A stretch of DNA of 64,000 bases from an uncultured Dorea sp. (GCA_947652615.1 CANTDX010000003.1:1-64000), one strand, 5' to 3'; positions 35,791 through 45,190 are shown, counted from the first letter of the stretch. Notes: generated from the sequence alone by a model not told the origin. Numbers and translations are program-made.

Positions 35791-37430
35791 ATCGTTTTTC
35801 CCCCTGTTTGTATCATTACAGCCTCATAGGGCCGTAAACATAGTGTTTCATCCTCTTTCTTCAGATCTTCATAGTTACTTAACAGAATATCTTTCTCATC
35901 TACCGATATGTTTAAAGGAATACTACAGGTTGTCCGGTCAAAATTACAGATTACCAGAACAGATTCATCTTCGTAATTTCTGGTATATGCGAATATCTGT
36001 GAATGCGTCTCATATTCCATCTGAAAACTTCCGTACACAAGAACATCTTTGGTCTTCCGAAGTTCTATCAATTTCTTATAATGATAGAACACAGAAGCTC
36101 TGTCCTGCCGGTTCTGGCATACATTGATCTCGGTATAATTCGGATTCAGTCCAATCCACGGAGTACCCTCCGAAAACCCTGCGCCCGCAGAATCATCCCA
36201 TTGCATAGGTGTCCTCGCATTATCCCGGCTGTTGCGGCGGACATACTCCATTATTTTTTCTTCTGCCCAGCCTTCTGATTTTTTCTTCTTATAGAAATTG
36301 ATCGTCTCGATATCCCGGTAATCACTGATATCCGAGTATCTTACATTCGTCATTCCTATTTCTTCCCCTTGATAAATGTAAGGAGTTCCTCTCATACCAT
36401 GAAGCAGTGTTGCCAGCATCTTTGCCGACAGGACCCGATACTCAGGAGCGTCATTCCCAAAACGGGATACCGCGCGCGGATAATCGTGGTTACTCCAGAA
36501 AAGACTATTCCACGCATCACTGCCAAGTTCAGTCTGCCATTTCGCCATCACCTGCTTCAAATCCTTCAAAGTGTATCCTTTTGGTTCAAAATCACGTGTT
36601 CTCGTGCCATCAATCCCCATTACTTCAAACTGAAAGACCATATCCAGCTCCTGCCGGTCAGGAGCGGAATATAATCTTGCTTCCTCAGTATCAGCTCCGC
36701 TGGCCTCCCCCACCGTCACCATATGAGACGCCGTGCTAAACGTATTATGATTCATTTCCTTCAGAAATTCATGGATTTTGTCTGATTTAGATTCAAGGTA
36801 TCCCGATTCGTTCTTATATATCCTGTCGATTGCATCCAGACGGAACCCCTGGATTCCCTTCTCCATCCAGAAACATATCATCTTGTACAATTCCTGACGC
36901 ATATGGATATTATTCCAGTTCAGATCCGGCTGCTCCCTGCAGAACGTATGCCGGTAATACTGCTGTGTAGTCTCATCCCATTCCCATACGCTCCCGCCGA
37001 AAAAGGCTTCCTCAGATGTCGGCTCCTTCCCGTCCACAGGATCCTTCCAGATATAATAATCTCTGTAAGGATTCTCTCTCGAAGAACGTGACTCCCGGAA
37101 CCATTCATGCATATCAGAACTGTGGTTCAGAACAAGATCCATGATTATAGAAATATCATGATTTTTACATTCTTCAATCAGAGCATACATATCCTCAATG
37201 GTTCCAAACTCTTCCATTATCTGGTAATAATCGCTGATATCATAACCATTATCCCGATTGGGGGAGCGATAAACCGGGCAAAGCCAGATAATCTGCACCC
37301 CAAGCTCCTGAAGATATCCAAGTTTCTCTCTGATCCCGTTCAGATCACCGATTCCATCGCCGTTACTATCCCTAAAACTTCTCGGGTAAATCTGATAAAC
37401 AACCTGATTGTGCCACCATTTTTTCTCCAT
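35787..37430 (-). CDS. GH13 alpha-glucosidase (oligo-1,6-glucosidase family)
   Basis: 547 residues, cytoplasmic. GH13_31-like motifs: DGIGDLNGIREKLGYLQELG, DLVLNHSS, nucleophile Asp199 in GFRLDAID, acid/base Glu242 in TVGEASGAD, and LFWSNHDYPRAV. The residue after the nucleophile, which is Val in 1,6- and Thr in 1,4-preferring enzymes, is Ala200 here, so linkage preference is open. First gene of the operon GH13-SBP-permease-permease, read divergently from a decayed AraC gene. Confidence 0.92.
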   Translation of the reverse strand: MEKKWWHNQVVYQIYPRSFRDSNGDGIGDLNGIREKLGYLQELGVQIIWLCPVYRSPNRDNGYDISDYYQIMEEFGTIEDMYALIEECKNHDISIIMDLVLNHSSDMHEWFRESRSSRENPYRDYYIWKDPVDGKEPTSEEAFFGGSVWEWDETTQQYYRHTFCREQPDLNWNNIHMRQELYKMICFWMEKGIQGFRLDAIDRIYKNESGYLESKSDKIHEFLKEMNHNTFSTASHMVTVGEASGADTEEARLYSAPDRQELDMVFQFEVMGIDGTRTRDFEPKGYTLKDLKQVMAKWQTELGSDAWNSLFWSNHDYPRAVSRFGNDAPEYRVLSAKMLATLLHGMRGTPYIYQGEEIGMTNVRYSDISDYRDIETINFYKKKKSEGWAEEKIMEYVRRNSRDNARTPMQWDDSAGAGFSEGTPWIGLNPNYTEINVCQNRQDRASVFYHYKKLIELRKTKDVLVYGSFQMEYETHSQIFAYTRNYEDESVLVICNFDRTTCSIPLNISVDEKDILLSNYEDLKKEDETLCLRPYEAVMIQTGGKTI

Positions 37431-37592
37431 ACCTGACCGTCACCTCCCTTTTTACTAAATTTACTCTATACATCTTTACACCTCCCTTCTAAAATTCTAT
37501 AATCATATTGTAGGTATTCTTTTACAAGATTTCTAACTCGATATTATGAAACAATATAAGGATTTTGACCTTTTATTTACAAGGAGAAACGA

Positions 37593-38310
37593 ATGAAACG
37601 CCCGGAAGATCTGAAATCATCAAATATGCAGTATCGGAAGCCAGAGTTCTATCCATCATGCACTTGTATTCTCACCGAACATCCTGGGATTTGATTACTG
37701 GGATGAAGCACAAGAACAATACATCAACCCTCTTCTGGGCAATCAATATCTTCTTCCGCAGGTAATCTATACAGAAGAACGTTACGGACAGGAAATCACA
37801 GAGATTTTCAAAAAAATATTATTATTGTATGAAAAGAAGACGCCCGGCTGGTATCTTAGTATCAAAGGATACCTTTATGAAATTCTTGGAATTATTGCAA
37901 GAGAAGAATTATTTGTGACTGTGACAAAAGACGTCCTGGGACATACCCGCAAACTGGAACGGGCTAAAAAGGCATTATCCTATATCCACTCCCACTACAC
38001 AGAAAAGATATATCTTGGGGAACTGGCACAAGTGATGCAGATGAATCCTCAATATTTCTGCCGTTTCTTCAAGAACATTTTCCAGAAAACACCTATCGAA
38101 TATATCAACCATTATCGAATTACACAGGCAGTAAAATTAATGCATGAAAAAGAACTTTCCATCTTAGAAGTCTGCATGTGCTGCGGTTTTGAAAACCCAA
38201 GCTATTTTATCGGATTGTTTAAGAAACAGATTGGAATGACGCCCGATGAGTATCGGCGTATCCTAAAAGGAAACCAAACTCCTATTGGAAAAAATTTGTC
38301 ATTGAAGTAA
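37593..38310 (+). pseudogene. Decayed AraC family regulator
   Basis: A good start (AAGGAG before ATG 37593) opens a frame of about 33 codons that stops at 37692-37694. From about 37650 a second frame carries AraC-like sequence (ALVFSPNILGFDYWDEA, then NQYLLPQVIYTEERYGQE) running without stop to the two helix-turn-helix units of the C-terminal domain (IYLGELAQVMQMNPQYFCRF; SILEVCMCCGFENPSYFIGL) and ending at 38310. Most of the N-terminal cupin sensor, about 80 residues, is missing and the reading frame is shifted. A TTG at 37825 could still start a DNA-binding-only fragment of 161 residues. It is divergent from the GH13 operon and was probably its activator. Confidence 0.75.
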
Positions 38311-38374
38311 GCCTGTCCGTAATCTATGATGGGAAAGGAAAACGAACAAAAGCAAAGATAGGAGAAAAGATTTT

Positions 38375-40765
38375 ATGATCAACTGGAAGAAAAATATTAA
38401 AAAAATATTCGTATTTCTTCTTATACTGGGCTTCATCGGCAGTACAGTCAACCATTCATTATTTACTGTAACCGCAGCGGAAGCCAACACCGAAGAAGGA
38501 TCCCCGGAAGCAGAAGACGATACCCCAGGCAATATCACCGCGGATAATCCCATCCACCCGGAATGTACCTGCAAGCTTCCATGCACAGACGAATTGACAG
38601 ATGCAGATTGCCCCGTATGCAAGGACGATCCAACCGCCTGCTGCGGCAAGGCTTCGCAGACGCAGCCGGACGAAAACACGGATGCAGATACCAACGAATC
38701 CGGCGAACTGCCGGAAGGCTTAGAATCTGCCGCTGATACTCCGGCAAACGAACTGCCGGAGCATTCAAAGGATGCACCCCTGCCTGCCGCGACAGACGAG
38801 CAGATCAAGAACGCATGGGATGCCATGACCGCGGCCATGACCAACTGGGATGCAGAGATCGATCTATCCGGCTACAACCTTACAGAAGAAGATATGAAAC
38901 GCATCTGGCCGGACGTCGCGCAGGATAATCCGGATCTGTTCTATGTATTGAATTACACCTATTTCACAACTCCGGACGGTATTGTGCAGAAATGCCAGTT
39001 CACCTATAATACGCAATACAACCAGAACAGCGTTGCCGAGTATAAGGCTGCGATAGACAAAGCATATGCCGAGGTTATCAATGATAATATGACCGACGAG
39101 CAGAAAGCGACCGCACTGCACGACTACCTGGTACAGCACATGGTATACGATCAGAATGCCAACAACAATCTGGGCATCGAGAAGCGGAATGCTTACGAAG
39201 CTCTGGTAAATGGAATCGGTGTCTGCCAGGGATATACCCTTGCCTACGCCGCCCTGCTTAACAAAGCCGGAATAGAGGTTGATTATTGTAAGAGCAGATC
39301 CATGAACCACATCTGGAATTATGTGAAATTAGACGGCAAATGGTATCACGCAGACCTGACCTATGATGATGCTACCGCCAGCAGCCAGACCGGCGAAACC
39401 GGCCACGTAAAACATACCTATTTCCTGCTCAGTGATACTGCTATGCGCAATGCATCACACGACTGGGAAGCCAACGATATCACCTGTGCTGACACGAAGT
39501 ACGACAATTCCTGGCACAAGACTGCTCCATTGAGAGAGTCGGCTATCTATACCGTCGGCGGCAGCTCCTATTACCTTAAGAGCGAAACTGTTGTCAATAA
39601 CCCGAATATCTGCCGCGGTGCAGCATTAGTCAAGAGAGATCCCTCCGGAGATGAGTCTGTAGTGGGAAGCTTTGAGATCGAGAATCTGGGAAATGGATGG
39701 CCCATGTATCAGATGTGCTTCTCCAGGCTTTCTCTCTCACGTGGCGTCTTATACTTTAACGTCGGGAACACGGTCTACTCCTTTAACCCGGCGGAGGATA
39801 CTGCCCCGGCGAAGATCTATCAGTATGAAGATCAGAACAAGCGGATCGTAACCGGTCTGTTGGCCGACCGGAATGGGATGACCCTGGAGATTACGGATCC
39901 CGCTACCGGCAAGATCGAAGAGAAAATAACTGTTCCGTTTGGTTCGGCGGACGAAACCGAATTCAAGACAGAAATAGAAAACGGTGTCTCCGAAATTCCG
40001 GATTCTTTCAAAGACAAAGAACACCTGAACACGCCCGACAAGATCGAGTCCGAGATGAAGAAGGCGATACAGGAGAAAACCAGCGGAATTACAGAGAATA
40101 ACATGGCTGTCTATGACGCAGAGCTTCTGGTAAATGTCAACGGAACAGGATGGCAGAAGGTCAATAAGGATAATTTCCCCAAAGACGGTCTGTCCATAAC
40201 ACTGCCCTATCCGGCCAATACCGGCAAAGCTACCCATGACTTTACAGCCGCCCACATGTTCACAGAGGATATGAACGGCTTTCAAGCGGGCGAGGTAGAA
40301 TACCCGGCAGTGACCAAGACTGAGGACAGTATTACCTTTAAAGTATACGGCCTGTCACCGATCGCCATAGGCTGGAAAGAAGCAGGCAATGATTCCACCG
40401 GGGACGGCGGCGATGACGATAATAACAACGGCAGCGACGATGGCAGCAACAACGGCAACGATAATAACAACGGCAGCGGTGGTGACAACAATAACGGCAG
40501 TGACAACAATGGCAGCGGCAATACCGGAAACAACAACGCCAACAATGGCGGCAGCAACGGTAATAGCAGCAATGGAATCAGTAACAATAACGGAAATAAT
40601 GGGAGCAAAACCCCGACATCTGCTGCTGACAGAGTGAAAGCGCCTGCCACAGGCGATCGTTCATCCATCACACAGTATATGCTGCTGGCAACAGCCGCAT
40701 TCTGTGTATTGCTGGTACTATATTTTAGAAGAAAGAATAACTTGGCTCGCGACCCGCGGGACTAA
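38375..40765 (+). CDS. Cell-surface transglutaminase-like protein with sortase-type C terminus
   Basis: 796 residues. Signal peptide (1-35, KKIFVFLLILGFIGSTV then TAAEA). A cysteine-rich segment CTCKLPCTDELTDADCPVC (64-82) is followed by an acidic linker. The transglutaminase-like core (about 165-345) has Cys284 in NGIGVCQGYTLAY, His312 in MNHIWNYV and Asp327 in YHADLTYDD, a complete triad. A beta domain follows, then a Gly/Asn/Ser/Asp repeat linker (about 670-745) and KAPATGD, a variant of LPXTG, with a membrane segment (765-784) and RRK tail. Such proteins are usually peptidases or cross-linkers anchored in the wall. The last eight residues NLARDPRD extend past the usual basic tail. Confidence 0.85.
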   Translation: MINWKKNIKKIFVFLLILGFIGSTVNHSLFTVTAAEANTEEGSPEAEDDTPGNITADNPIHPECTCKLPCTDELTDADCPVCKDDPTACCGKASQTQPDENTDADTNESGELPEGLESAADTPANELPEHSKDAPLPAATDEQIKNAWDAMTAAMTNWDAEIDLSGYNLTEEDMKRIWPDVAQDNPDLFYVLNYTYFTTPDGIVQKCQFTYNTQYNQNSVAEYKAAIDKAYAEVINDNMTDEQKATALHDYLVQHMVYDQNANNNLGIEKRNAYEALVNGIGVCQGYTLAYAALLNKAGIEVDYCKSRSMNHIWNYVKLDGKWYHADLTYDDATASSQTGETGHVKHTYFLLSDTAMRNASHDWEANDITCADTKYDNSWHKTAPLRESAIYTVGGSSYYLKSETVVNNPNICRGAALVKRDPSGDESVVGSFEIENLGNGWPMYQMCFSRLSLSRGVLYFNVGNTVYSFNPAEDTAPAKIYQYEDQNKRIVTGLLADRNGMTLEITDPATGKIEEKITVPFGSADETEFKTEIENGVSEIPDSFKDKEHLNTPDKIESEMKKAIQEKTSGITENNMAVYDAELLVNVNGTGWQKVNKDNFPKDGLSITLPYPANTGKATHDFTAAHMFTEDMNGFQAGEVEYPAVTKTEDSITFKVYGLSPIAIGWKEAGNDSTGDGGDDDNNNGSDDGSNNGNDNNNGSGGDNNNGSDNNGSGNTGNNNANNGGSNGNSSNGISNNNGNNGSKTPTSAADRVKAPATGDRSSITQYMLLATAAFCVLLVLYFRRKNNLARDPRD

Positions 40766-40775
40766 ATGATAAATC

Positions 40776-40821
40776 GGCTGAATACAAGCGGAAAATATAA
40801 GGTCTCCGCTTGTATTCAGCC
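40776..40821 (+). terminator. Perfect inverted repeat after the transglutaminase gene
   Basis: GGCTGAATACAAGCGGA (40776-40792) is exactly inverted at 40805-40821 with a 12-base loop. A strong hairpin but without a T run; AAATTTGC follows. Confidence 0.75.
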
Positions 40822-40829
40822 AAATTTGC

Positions 40830-40895
40830 ATTGTAAGATGATGAATGCAAGTCAAATGTGCATGCCCGCTTGGCTCGTTGCTCGCTGGAATCAAC
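40830..40895 (+). repeat. Shrunken third copy of the junction repeat
   Basis: ATTGTAAGATGATG (40830-40843) equals part of the spmA tail (27977-27990 and 31555-31568), and nine bases later (40853-40895) lies the second copy of the dispersed repeat found at 31670-31720, with an 8-base deletion. At 31.5 kb the two pieces are 101 bases apart in the same order, so this looks like a deleted remnant of the same composite junction. Confidence 0.75.
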
Positions 40896-40925
40896 TTTAT
40901 TATGTACAAAAACGTAGGGACAGGG

Positions 40926-40931
40926 TATAAT
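40926..40931 (+). promoter_or_regulatory. Possible -10 of the macrodomain gene
   Basis: TATAAT in the context GACAGGGTATAATGC, 33 bases before the start codon; a weak -35 TGTACA lies 18 bases upstream. Confidence 0.5.
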
Positions 40932-40963
40932 GCATATAACAACCTGATTGGAGAGATCCCGAT

Positions 40964-41824
40964 ATGTATAACAAACGAGAACAAAATATAGAAATCTTTC
41001 GCGACACGGAAAAATTATGCCGCACGAATCCGCATTTGCTGGATGCGATCAAAAAATCCAACACCGCTCAATACGTTCTGACAGAGGAAACACCGCTTTC
41101 TATTACGGATGCACATCCATATAGTCAGCCTTGTAAGGTAACCGTATCCACAAAGAGAACCTTAGAAGCCGCCGGCGCATACCGCGGCCGGAAGGTCTGC
41201 ATCCATAATTTTGCCTCGGCCACCAATCCTGGCGGCGGTGTCACAAAAGGGTCCGGCGCACAGGAAGAAGCTGTCTGCCGATGCAGCAGCCTTTATTTTA
41301 ACATCACGGAACCGAATATCGTAAGAGACTTCCATGACAGACACCGGTATCTGCTCCGTGCTGGGAATCTGGATGCCCGGTATAACGATGACTGTATCTT
41401 TACTCCCGAAGTGCAGGTCTTCAAAAGTGATACAGCACAGCCAAAACTGCTGCCGGAAACAGACTGGTACTCTGTGGACGTGATCACCTGTGCCGCCCCC
41501 AATCTGCGGGAACAGCCCAGCAATTCCATGAATCCGAACAGCGGCAGGAAACCCGTTCGTCTGTCTGAGAAGGAACTTCTGGATCTTCATATGAAGCGTA
41601 TAAGAAGAATCCTGAATATTGCCAAAAAAGAGCAGGAAGAGGTCCTGATCCTGGGCGCTTTCGGCTGCGGCGCATTCTGCAATTCCCCCAAGATAGTAGC
41701 CGAAGCCATGGCCAGAGTGATTAGGGAATTTCAATATGATTTTATGACCATCGAGTTTGCCGTGTACTGCCGTCCAAAAGACACGCAGAATTATGATGAA
41801 TTCCGACGGCGGTTAGGGCAGTAA
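40964..41824 (+). CDS. TIGR02452-type macrodomain protein (microbial poly(ADP-ribose) glycohydrolase-like)
   Basis: 286 residues. The bacterial PARG signature GGG-x7-QEE is complete: Gly90-92 and Gln100-Glu101-Glu102 in NPGGGVTKGSGAQEEAVCR. Further conserved parts are VITCAAPNLR and LILGAFGCGAFCNSP, the ADP-ribose phosphate loop. Known members cleave ADP-ribose chains or remove ADP-ribose. Single gene with its own promoter and a shared terminator. No ADP-ribosyltransferase toxin is next to it, so it may counter incoming toxins or work in stress; that is inference. Confidence 0.88.
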   Translation: MYNKREQNIEIFRDTEKLCRTNPHLLDAIKKSNTAQYVLTEETPLSITDAHPYSQPCKVTVSTKRTLEAAGAYRGRKVCIHNFASATNPGGGVTKGSGAQEEAVCRCSSLYFNITEPNIVRDFHDRHRYLLRAGNLDARYNDDCIFTPEVQVFKSDTAQPKLLPETDWYSVDVITCAAPNLREQPSNSMNPNSGRKPVRLSEKELLDLHMKRIRRILNIAKKEQEEVLILGAFGCGAFCNSPKIVAEAMARVIREFQYDFMTIEFAVYCRPKDTQNYDEFRRRLGQ

Positions 41825-41848
41825 AGGTGCCGCAAATCAGCGGCACCT
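41825..41848. terminator. Hairpin between converging macrodomain and DUF4143 genes
   Basis: AGGTGCCGC pairs exactly with GCGGCACCT around AAATCA. It lies between convergent stops; T-rich sequence after it is poor, so efficiency is uncertain. Confidence 0.7.
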
Positions 41849-41866
41849 CATCATACTATACACTAT

Positions 41867-43162
41867 TTACTTTTCAATACTCTCCATATCAAGCAAGAAG
41901 TTATAAATATTTAATGTCAGGATTCCATGCTCATCATAGTGTGCCGGCACAATATCCTTCGTTATAACAATTTTTTTGAACGAATCGTCGATTTTCCGGA
42001 AGGGCCTGATCTCCTGCATTCTTTTTTCCTCATCCGGAATGGAGTAAGCGGACTGAATATAATATCTCGCCGAACCTAAGTTACATACAAAGTCCACTTC
42101 CAACTGCTTTCGGGATTTCTTTCCATCTTTAGCCTTTTCTGTGATCGGAACAACACCCACATCTACTCTGTATCCCCGCATACACAGTTCATTGTAGATC
42201 ACATTTTCCATTGCATGCGTCTGCTCAAACTGTCTGAAATTAATTCTCGCATTTCGCAGACCCAGATCAGAAAAATAATACTTTTTCGGCGTCTCAATAT
42301 ACGCTCTCCCCTTGATATCATATCTTTGTGCCGAACCAATTAAGAAAGAATCTTCAAAATAATCCAGGTATTTTCTAATTGTATTGGCCGTGATCCTTGA
42401 TTTTCTGACAGTCCTAAACGTATTCTTCAGCTTTTCAGGATTCGTAAGTGATCCGATCGCTGACGAAAGTATATTGAGCAGATCTTCCAGTTCACCCGGA
42501 TTCTTGATCCGATTGCGCTTATAGATATCCCTGATATAGATTTCATGAAACAAGTTATCCAAAGCCGCCGCCTTGTCACCGGCTCCTTCTCGCAGAACGA
42601 CCAGCGGAATCCCGCCATAAAGCATATATTCCGATAATCCCTCGTATCTATCTCCCTGGTAAACCGACATAAATTCGGAAAAACTCAATGGATACATATG
42701 AATCTCATCACCGCGTCCGGCAAACTCCGTGATGATATCTTTAGACAAAAATCTGGCATTGCTTCCGGTCACATAGACATCCATATTCTCTTTCCGAAGA
42801 TATCCATTCAGCACGGCTTCAAAACAATCCAGCATTTGAACCTCATCTAAGAGCAGATAATACATCCCTTCTCCTTTGGTCTGTGACCGGATATATGCCA
42901 TAAATTTCTCAGGATCAACCTTTCTTTTCTTCTTTTCAAGTTCTATCAGACTTTCACCGATCAGATAAAGATCGTCTGCAGAATCAAATGCAAAACGAAT
43001 GATATGCTTTTCATCAACACCACATTCCAGGAGATGACGATAAAAAAGAATATTGAGCAAATAAGATTTGCCGCACCGGCGGATGCCTGTGATCACTTTG
43101 ATCAAACCATTATTTTTTCTTTTTACAAGTTTGTCTAAATAAAAATCGCGTTTAATTTCCAC
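41867..43162 (-). CDS. AAA ATPase with DUF4143 C-terminal domain
   Basis: 431 residues. AAA_14-type head with Walker A GIRRCGKSYLL (about 26-36), Walker B YYLLLDEVQML and sensor VYVTGSNARFLS; the C-terminal DUF4143 half contains KKYYFSDLGLRNA and a restriction-endonuclease-like EVDFVCNLG ... YIQSAYS segment. This family is very common in gut Firmicutes and Bacteroidetes, often in many copies; function is not established. Divergent from the AAA/PD-(D/E)XK gene across 150 bases. Confidence 0.85.
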   Translation of the reverse strand: MEIKRDFYLDKLVKRKNNGLIKVITGIRRCGKSYLLNILFYRHLLECGVDEKHIIRFAFDSADDLYLIGESLIELEKKKRKVDPEKFMAYIRSQTKGEGMYYLLLDEVQMLDCFEAVLNGYLRKENMDVYVTGSNARFLSKDIITEFAGRGDEIHMYPLSFSEFMSVYQGDRYEGLSEYMLYGGIPLVVLREGAGDKAAALDNLFHEIYIRDIYKRNRIKNPGELEDLLNILSSAIGSLTNPEKLKNTFRTVRKSRITANTIRKYLDYFEDSFLIGSAQRYDIKGRAYIETPKKYYFSDLGLRNARINFRQFEQTHAMENVIYNELCMRGYRVDVGVVPITEKAKDGKKSRKQLEVDFVCNLGSARYYIQSAYSIPDEEKRMQEIRPFRKIDDSFKKIVITKDIVPAHYDEHGILTLNIYNFLLDMESIEK

Positions 43163-43315
43163 TTCAAGAACTCCTTATCAAAGGATTTTTGTAATTATTA
43201 TCAATTTTCCTCTCTATACTATCATCTAATTACAGTAAAGTCAACCAACGCTTGTTATTAGCGCAAATGTGTGTTAATCTTATCTTGCCATTAATTTCAT
43301 CAGGAGGTGAAGGCT

Positions 43316-44902
43316 TTGGGAAATTATCTGAATCCTGGAAACAGCGGTTTTGCAACGATACGAAACAGTACCTATGTAGATAAGACCGGTATGATATATC
43401 TGATCAACAAAACGATCGATACCACGGAAAAACTGACCTGCATCAGCCGTCCCCGCCGTTTTGGAAAGTCTTTTGCAGCCAAAATGCTGTGTGCTTATTA
43501 TGACAGAAGCTGCGATTCCTCCGCGTTGTTTGATGATCTGGAAATTGCCGCAGATCAGAACTATGCTGCCTCCTATCATGAGTATTTGAATCAATATGAC
43601 GTCATCTATCTGGACATGACAGCAATAATCGGGGAGACGTCATTTGAAGATCTGGTTCCTTATATTAAAAGAAATATAATTCAAGAGCTGAATGAAAGCT
43701 ATCCAGAAATGAAGATTTCTGAAGGCTTTGTTCCGACCCTCGCCAATACAGTTGAGATGTCAGGTACAAAATTCATTATGATCATTGACGAATGGGATGC
43801 TCCCATCCGTGAGGGTAAGGACACCCCTGAGATACAGCATGATTATCTGGAATTTCTGCGAGCCCTTTTCAAGAACAGCGGCGCCACTGACAAGATCTTT
43901 GCGGCTGTCTATATTACAGGAATTCTGCCTGTTAAAAAAGATGGTTCCCAATCGGCAATTTCGGATTTCAAAGAGTTCACAATGGTAAATCCAAGAAAAT
44001 TTGCGGATTATACAGGTTTTACAGAAGAGGAAGTAAAAGAACTTTGTACCAGACAGGACTGCGATTTCTCCATGATGAAGCAATGGTATGACGGATACAC
44101 ATTGGGCAAAACCTCAATTTATAATCCGAATGCTGTCATGGAAGCCTTGCGCAACCAGGAATTCGCTTCCTATTGGACGGAGACATCGGCTTCCAAGAGT
44201 TTGATGGAATATATTAGTTTAGACTTTGATGGGATGTCAAATACAATTGCCAAATTGCTTGGCGGGATTGCCGTTCCCGTGGATACGAATGGATTTGCCA
44301 ACGACCTTGTTTCCTTCCAGGACCGCAACGATGTGCTGACCCTGTTGATTCATCTGGGATATCTGGCCTACGATAAGGAGACCCAAACAGCTCGTATTCC
44401 GAATGAAGAGATCCTGTTGGAATTCTCTAAATCAGTCCGGAAGATCAAACATGACGAGACAATACGGCGTGTCCGCGAAAGCGACCAGCTGATCATTGAT
44501 ACGGTTCAGGGAAATGCAGATGCAGTGGCAGCTCAGGTCGAGAAGATTCACGCAGAAGAAACAGCGCCCTTGTTCTATAATAATGAACAGGCACTTCGCA
44601 GTGTAATCAAACTGGCTTATTTCAGTTACAAAGACTATTATCTAAAATTCGAGGAATTACCCTCGGGCGATGGATACGCGGATATTGTATATTTTCCCAA
44701 AAAGTCATCGCCTATGCCGGCACTGGTGATTGAGTTAAAGTGGAATCTGACCGTTCAGGGTGCAATCGACCAGATCCGGGAGCGAAGATATCCTGCAGCA
44801 TTGTCAGGATATGGCGGGGATGTCCTGTTGGTAGGTATTACGTATGACAAGGATGCAAAAGACACAAAACGAAAGCATTCATGTATGATCGAGAAGATAT
44901 AG
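43316..44902 (+). CDS. AAA-ATPase-like protein with PD-(D/E)XK nuclease domain
   Basis: 528 residues from the TTG at 43316 (AGGAGG eight bases upstream; a GTG at 43307 is too close). N-terminal ATPase with the family's noncanonical Walker A RPRRFGKSF (about 45-53), Walker B IMIIDEWDAPI. The C terminus holds a DUF1703-like nuclease fold with YADIVYF and ALVIELKWN giving the D ... E-x-K active-site set (about Asp456, Glu473, Lys475). Such proteins are abundant in gut bacteria and may be mobile or defence genes; role unknown. It converges on the barstar gene with a gap of only four bases. Confidence 0.85.
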   Translation: MGNYLNPGNSGFATIRNSTYVDKTGMIYLINKTIDTTEKLTCISRPRRFGKSFAAKMLCAYYDRSCDSSALFDDLEIAADQNYAASYHEYLNQYDVIYLDMTAIIGETSFEDLVPYIKRNIIQELNESYPEMKISEGFVPTLANTVEMSGTKFIMIIDEWDAPIREGKDTPEIQHDYLEFLRALFKNSGATDKIFAAVYITGILPVKKDGSQSAISDFKEFTMVNPRKFADYTGFTEEEVKELCTRQDCDFSMMKQWYDGYTLGKTSIYNPNAVMEALRNQEFASYWTETSASKSLMEYISLDFDGMSNTIAKLLGGIAVPVDTNGFANDLVSFQDRNDVLTLLIHLGYLAYDKETQTARIPNEEILLEFSKSVRKIKHDETIRRVRESDQLIIDTVQGNADAVAAQVEKIHAEETAPLFYNNEQALRSVIKLAYFSYKDYYLKFEELPSGDGYADIVYFPKKSSPMPALVIELKWNLTVQGAIDQIRERRYPAALSGYGGDVLLVGITYDKDAKDTKRKHSCMIEKI

Positions 44903-44906
44903 AATT

Positions 44907-45188
44907 CTAATTATAGTTCGGTTCAACCACATAGTGTATCTTTTTGTTCTCATCTGCTGACGCAGCCAATACCTTCAGAAATGCAGCGGCGTAGTTCCCC
45001 AGATGCAAGATCAGGTCATTTTCATTTTGTACCCGAATCAACATTTCCTCCTGCATATCTGTGAGGCAGTCGTGCAGGGCGTCGAGGTTCCTTCCGTACC
45101 AGTCCGGGAATTCTGGCTGAGCTGCCAGGATTCCATGCAGCATTTCTCTGTCCTTAATCAGTTTGCCGTCTAATATACATGTGTACAT
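44907..45188 (-). CDS. Barstar family ribonuclease inhibitor
   Basis: 93 residues with the barstar core: ILDGKLIKDREMLHGILA, FPDWYGRNLDALHDCL (helix 2 that blocks the nuclease active site) and a last strand IHYVVEPN. Barstar binds barnase one-to-one inside the cell. The gene lies two bases after the barnase gene, as expected for a nuclease/immunity pair. Confidence 0.92.
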   Translation of the reverse strand: MYTCILDGKLIKDREMLHGILAAQPEFPDWYGRNLDALHDCLTDMQEEMLIRVQNENDLILHLGNYAAAFLKVLAASADENKKIHYVVEPNYN

Positions 45189-45190
45189 AT

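Noticed and set aside
37565..37765. 66-codon frame with a start near 37565
   Set aside because: It runs in the third frame across the decayed AraC gene; neither similarity to AraC nor a ribosome binding site supports it.
40400..40610. Array-like repetition of AACAACGGCAGC words
   Set aside because: It is coding sequence for the Asn/Gly/Ser/Asp stalk of the transglutaminase-like protein, not a CRISPR or satellite; the units are irregular.
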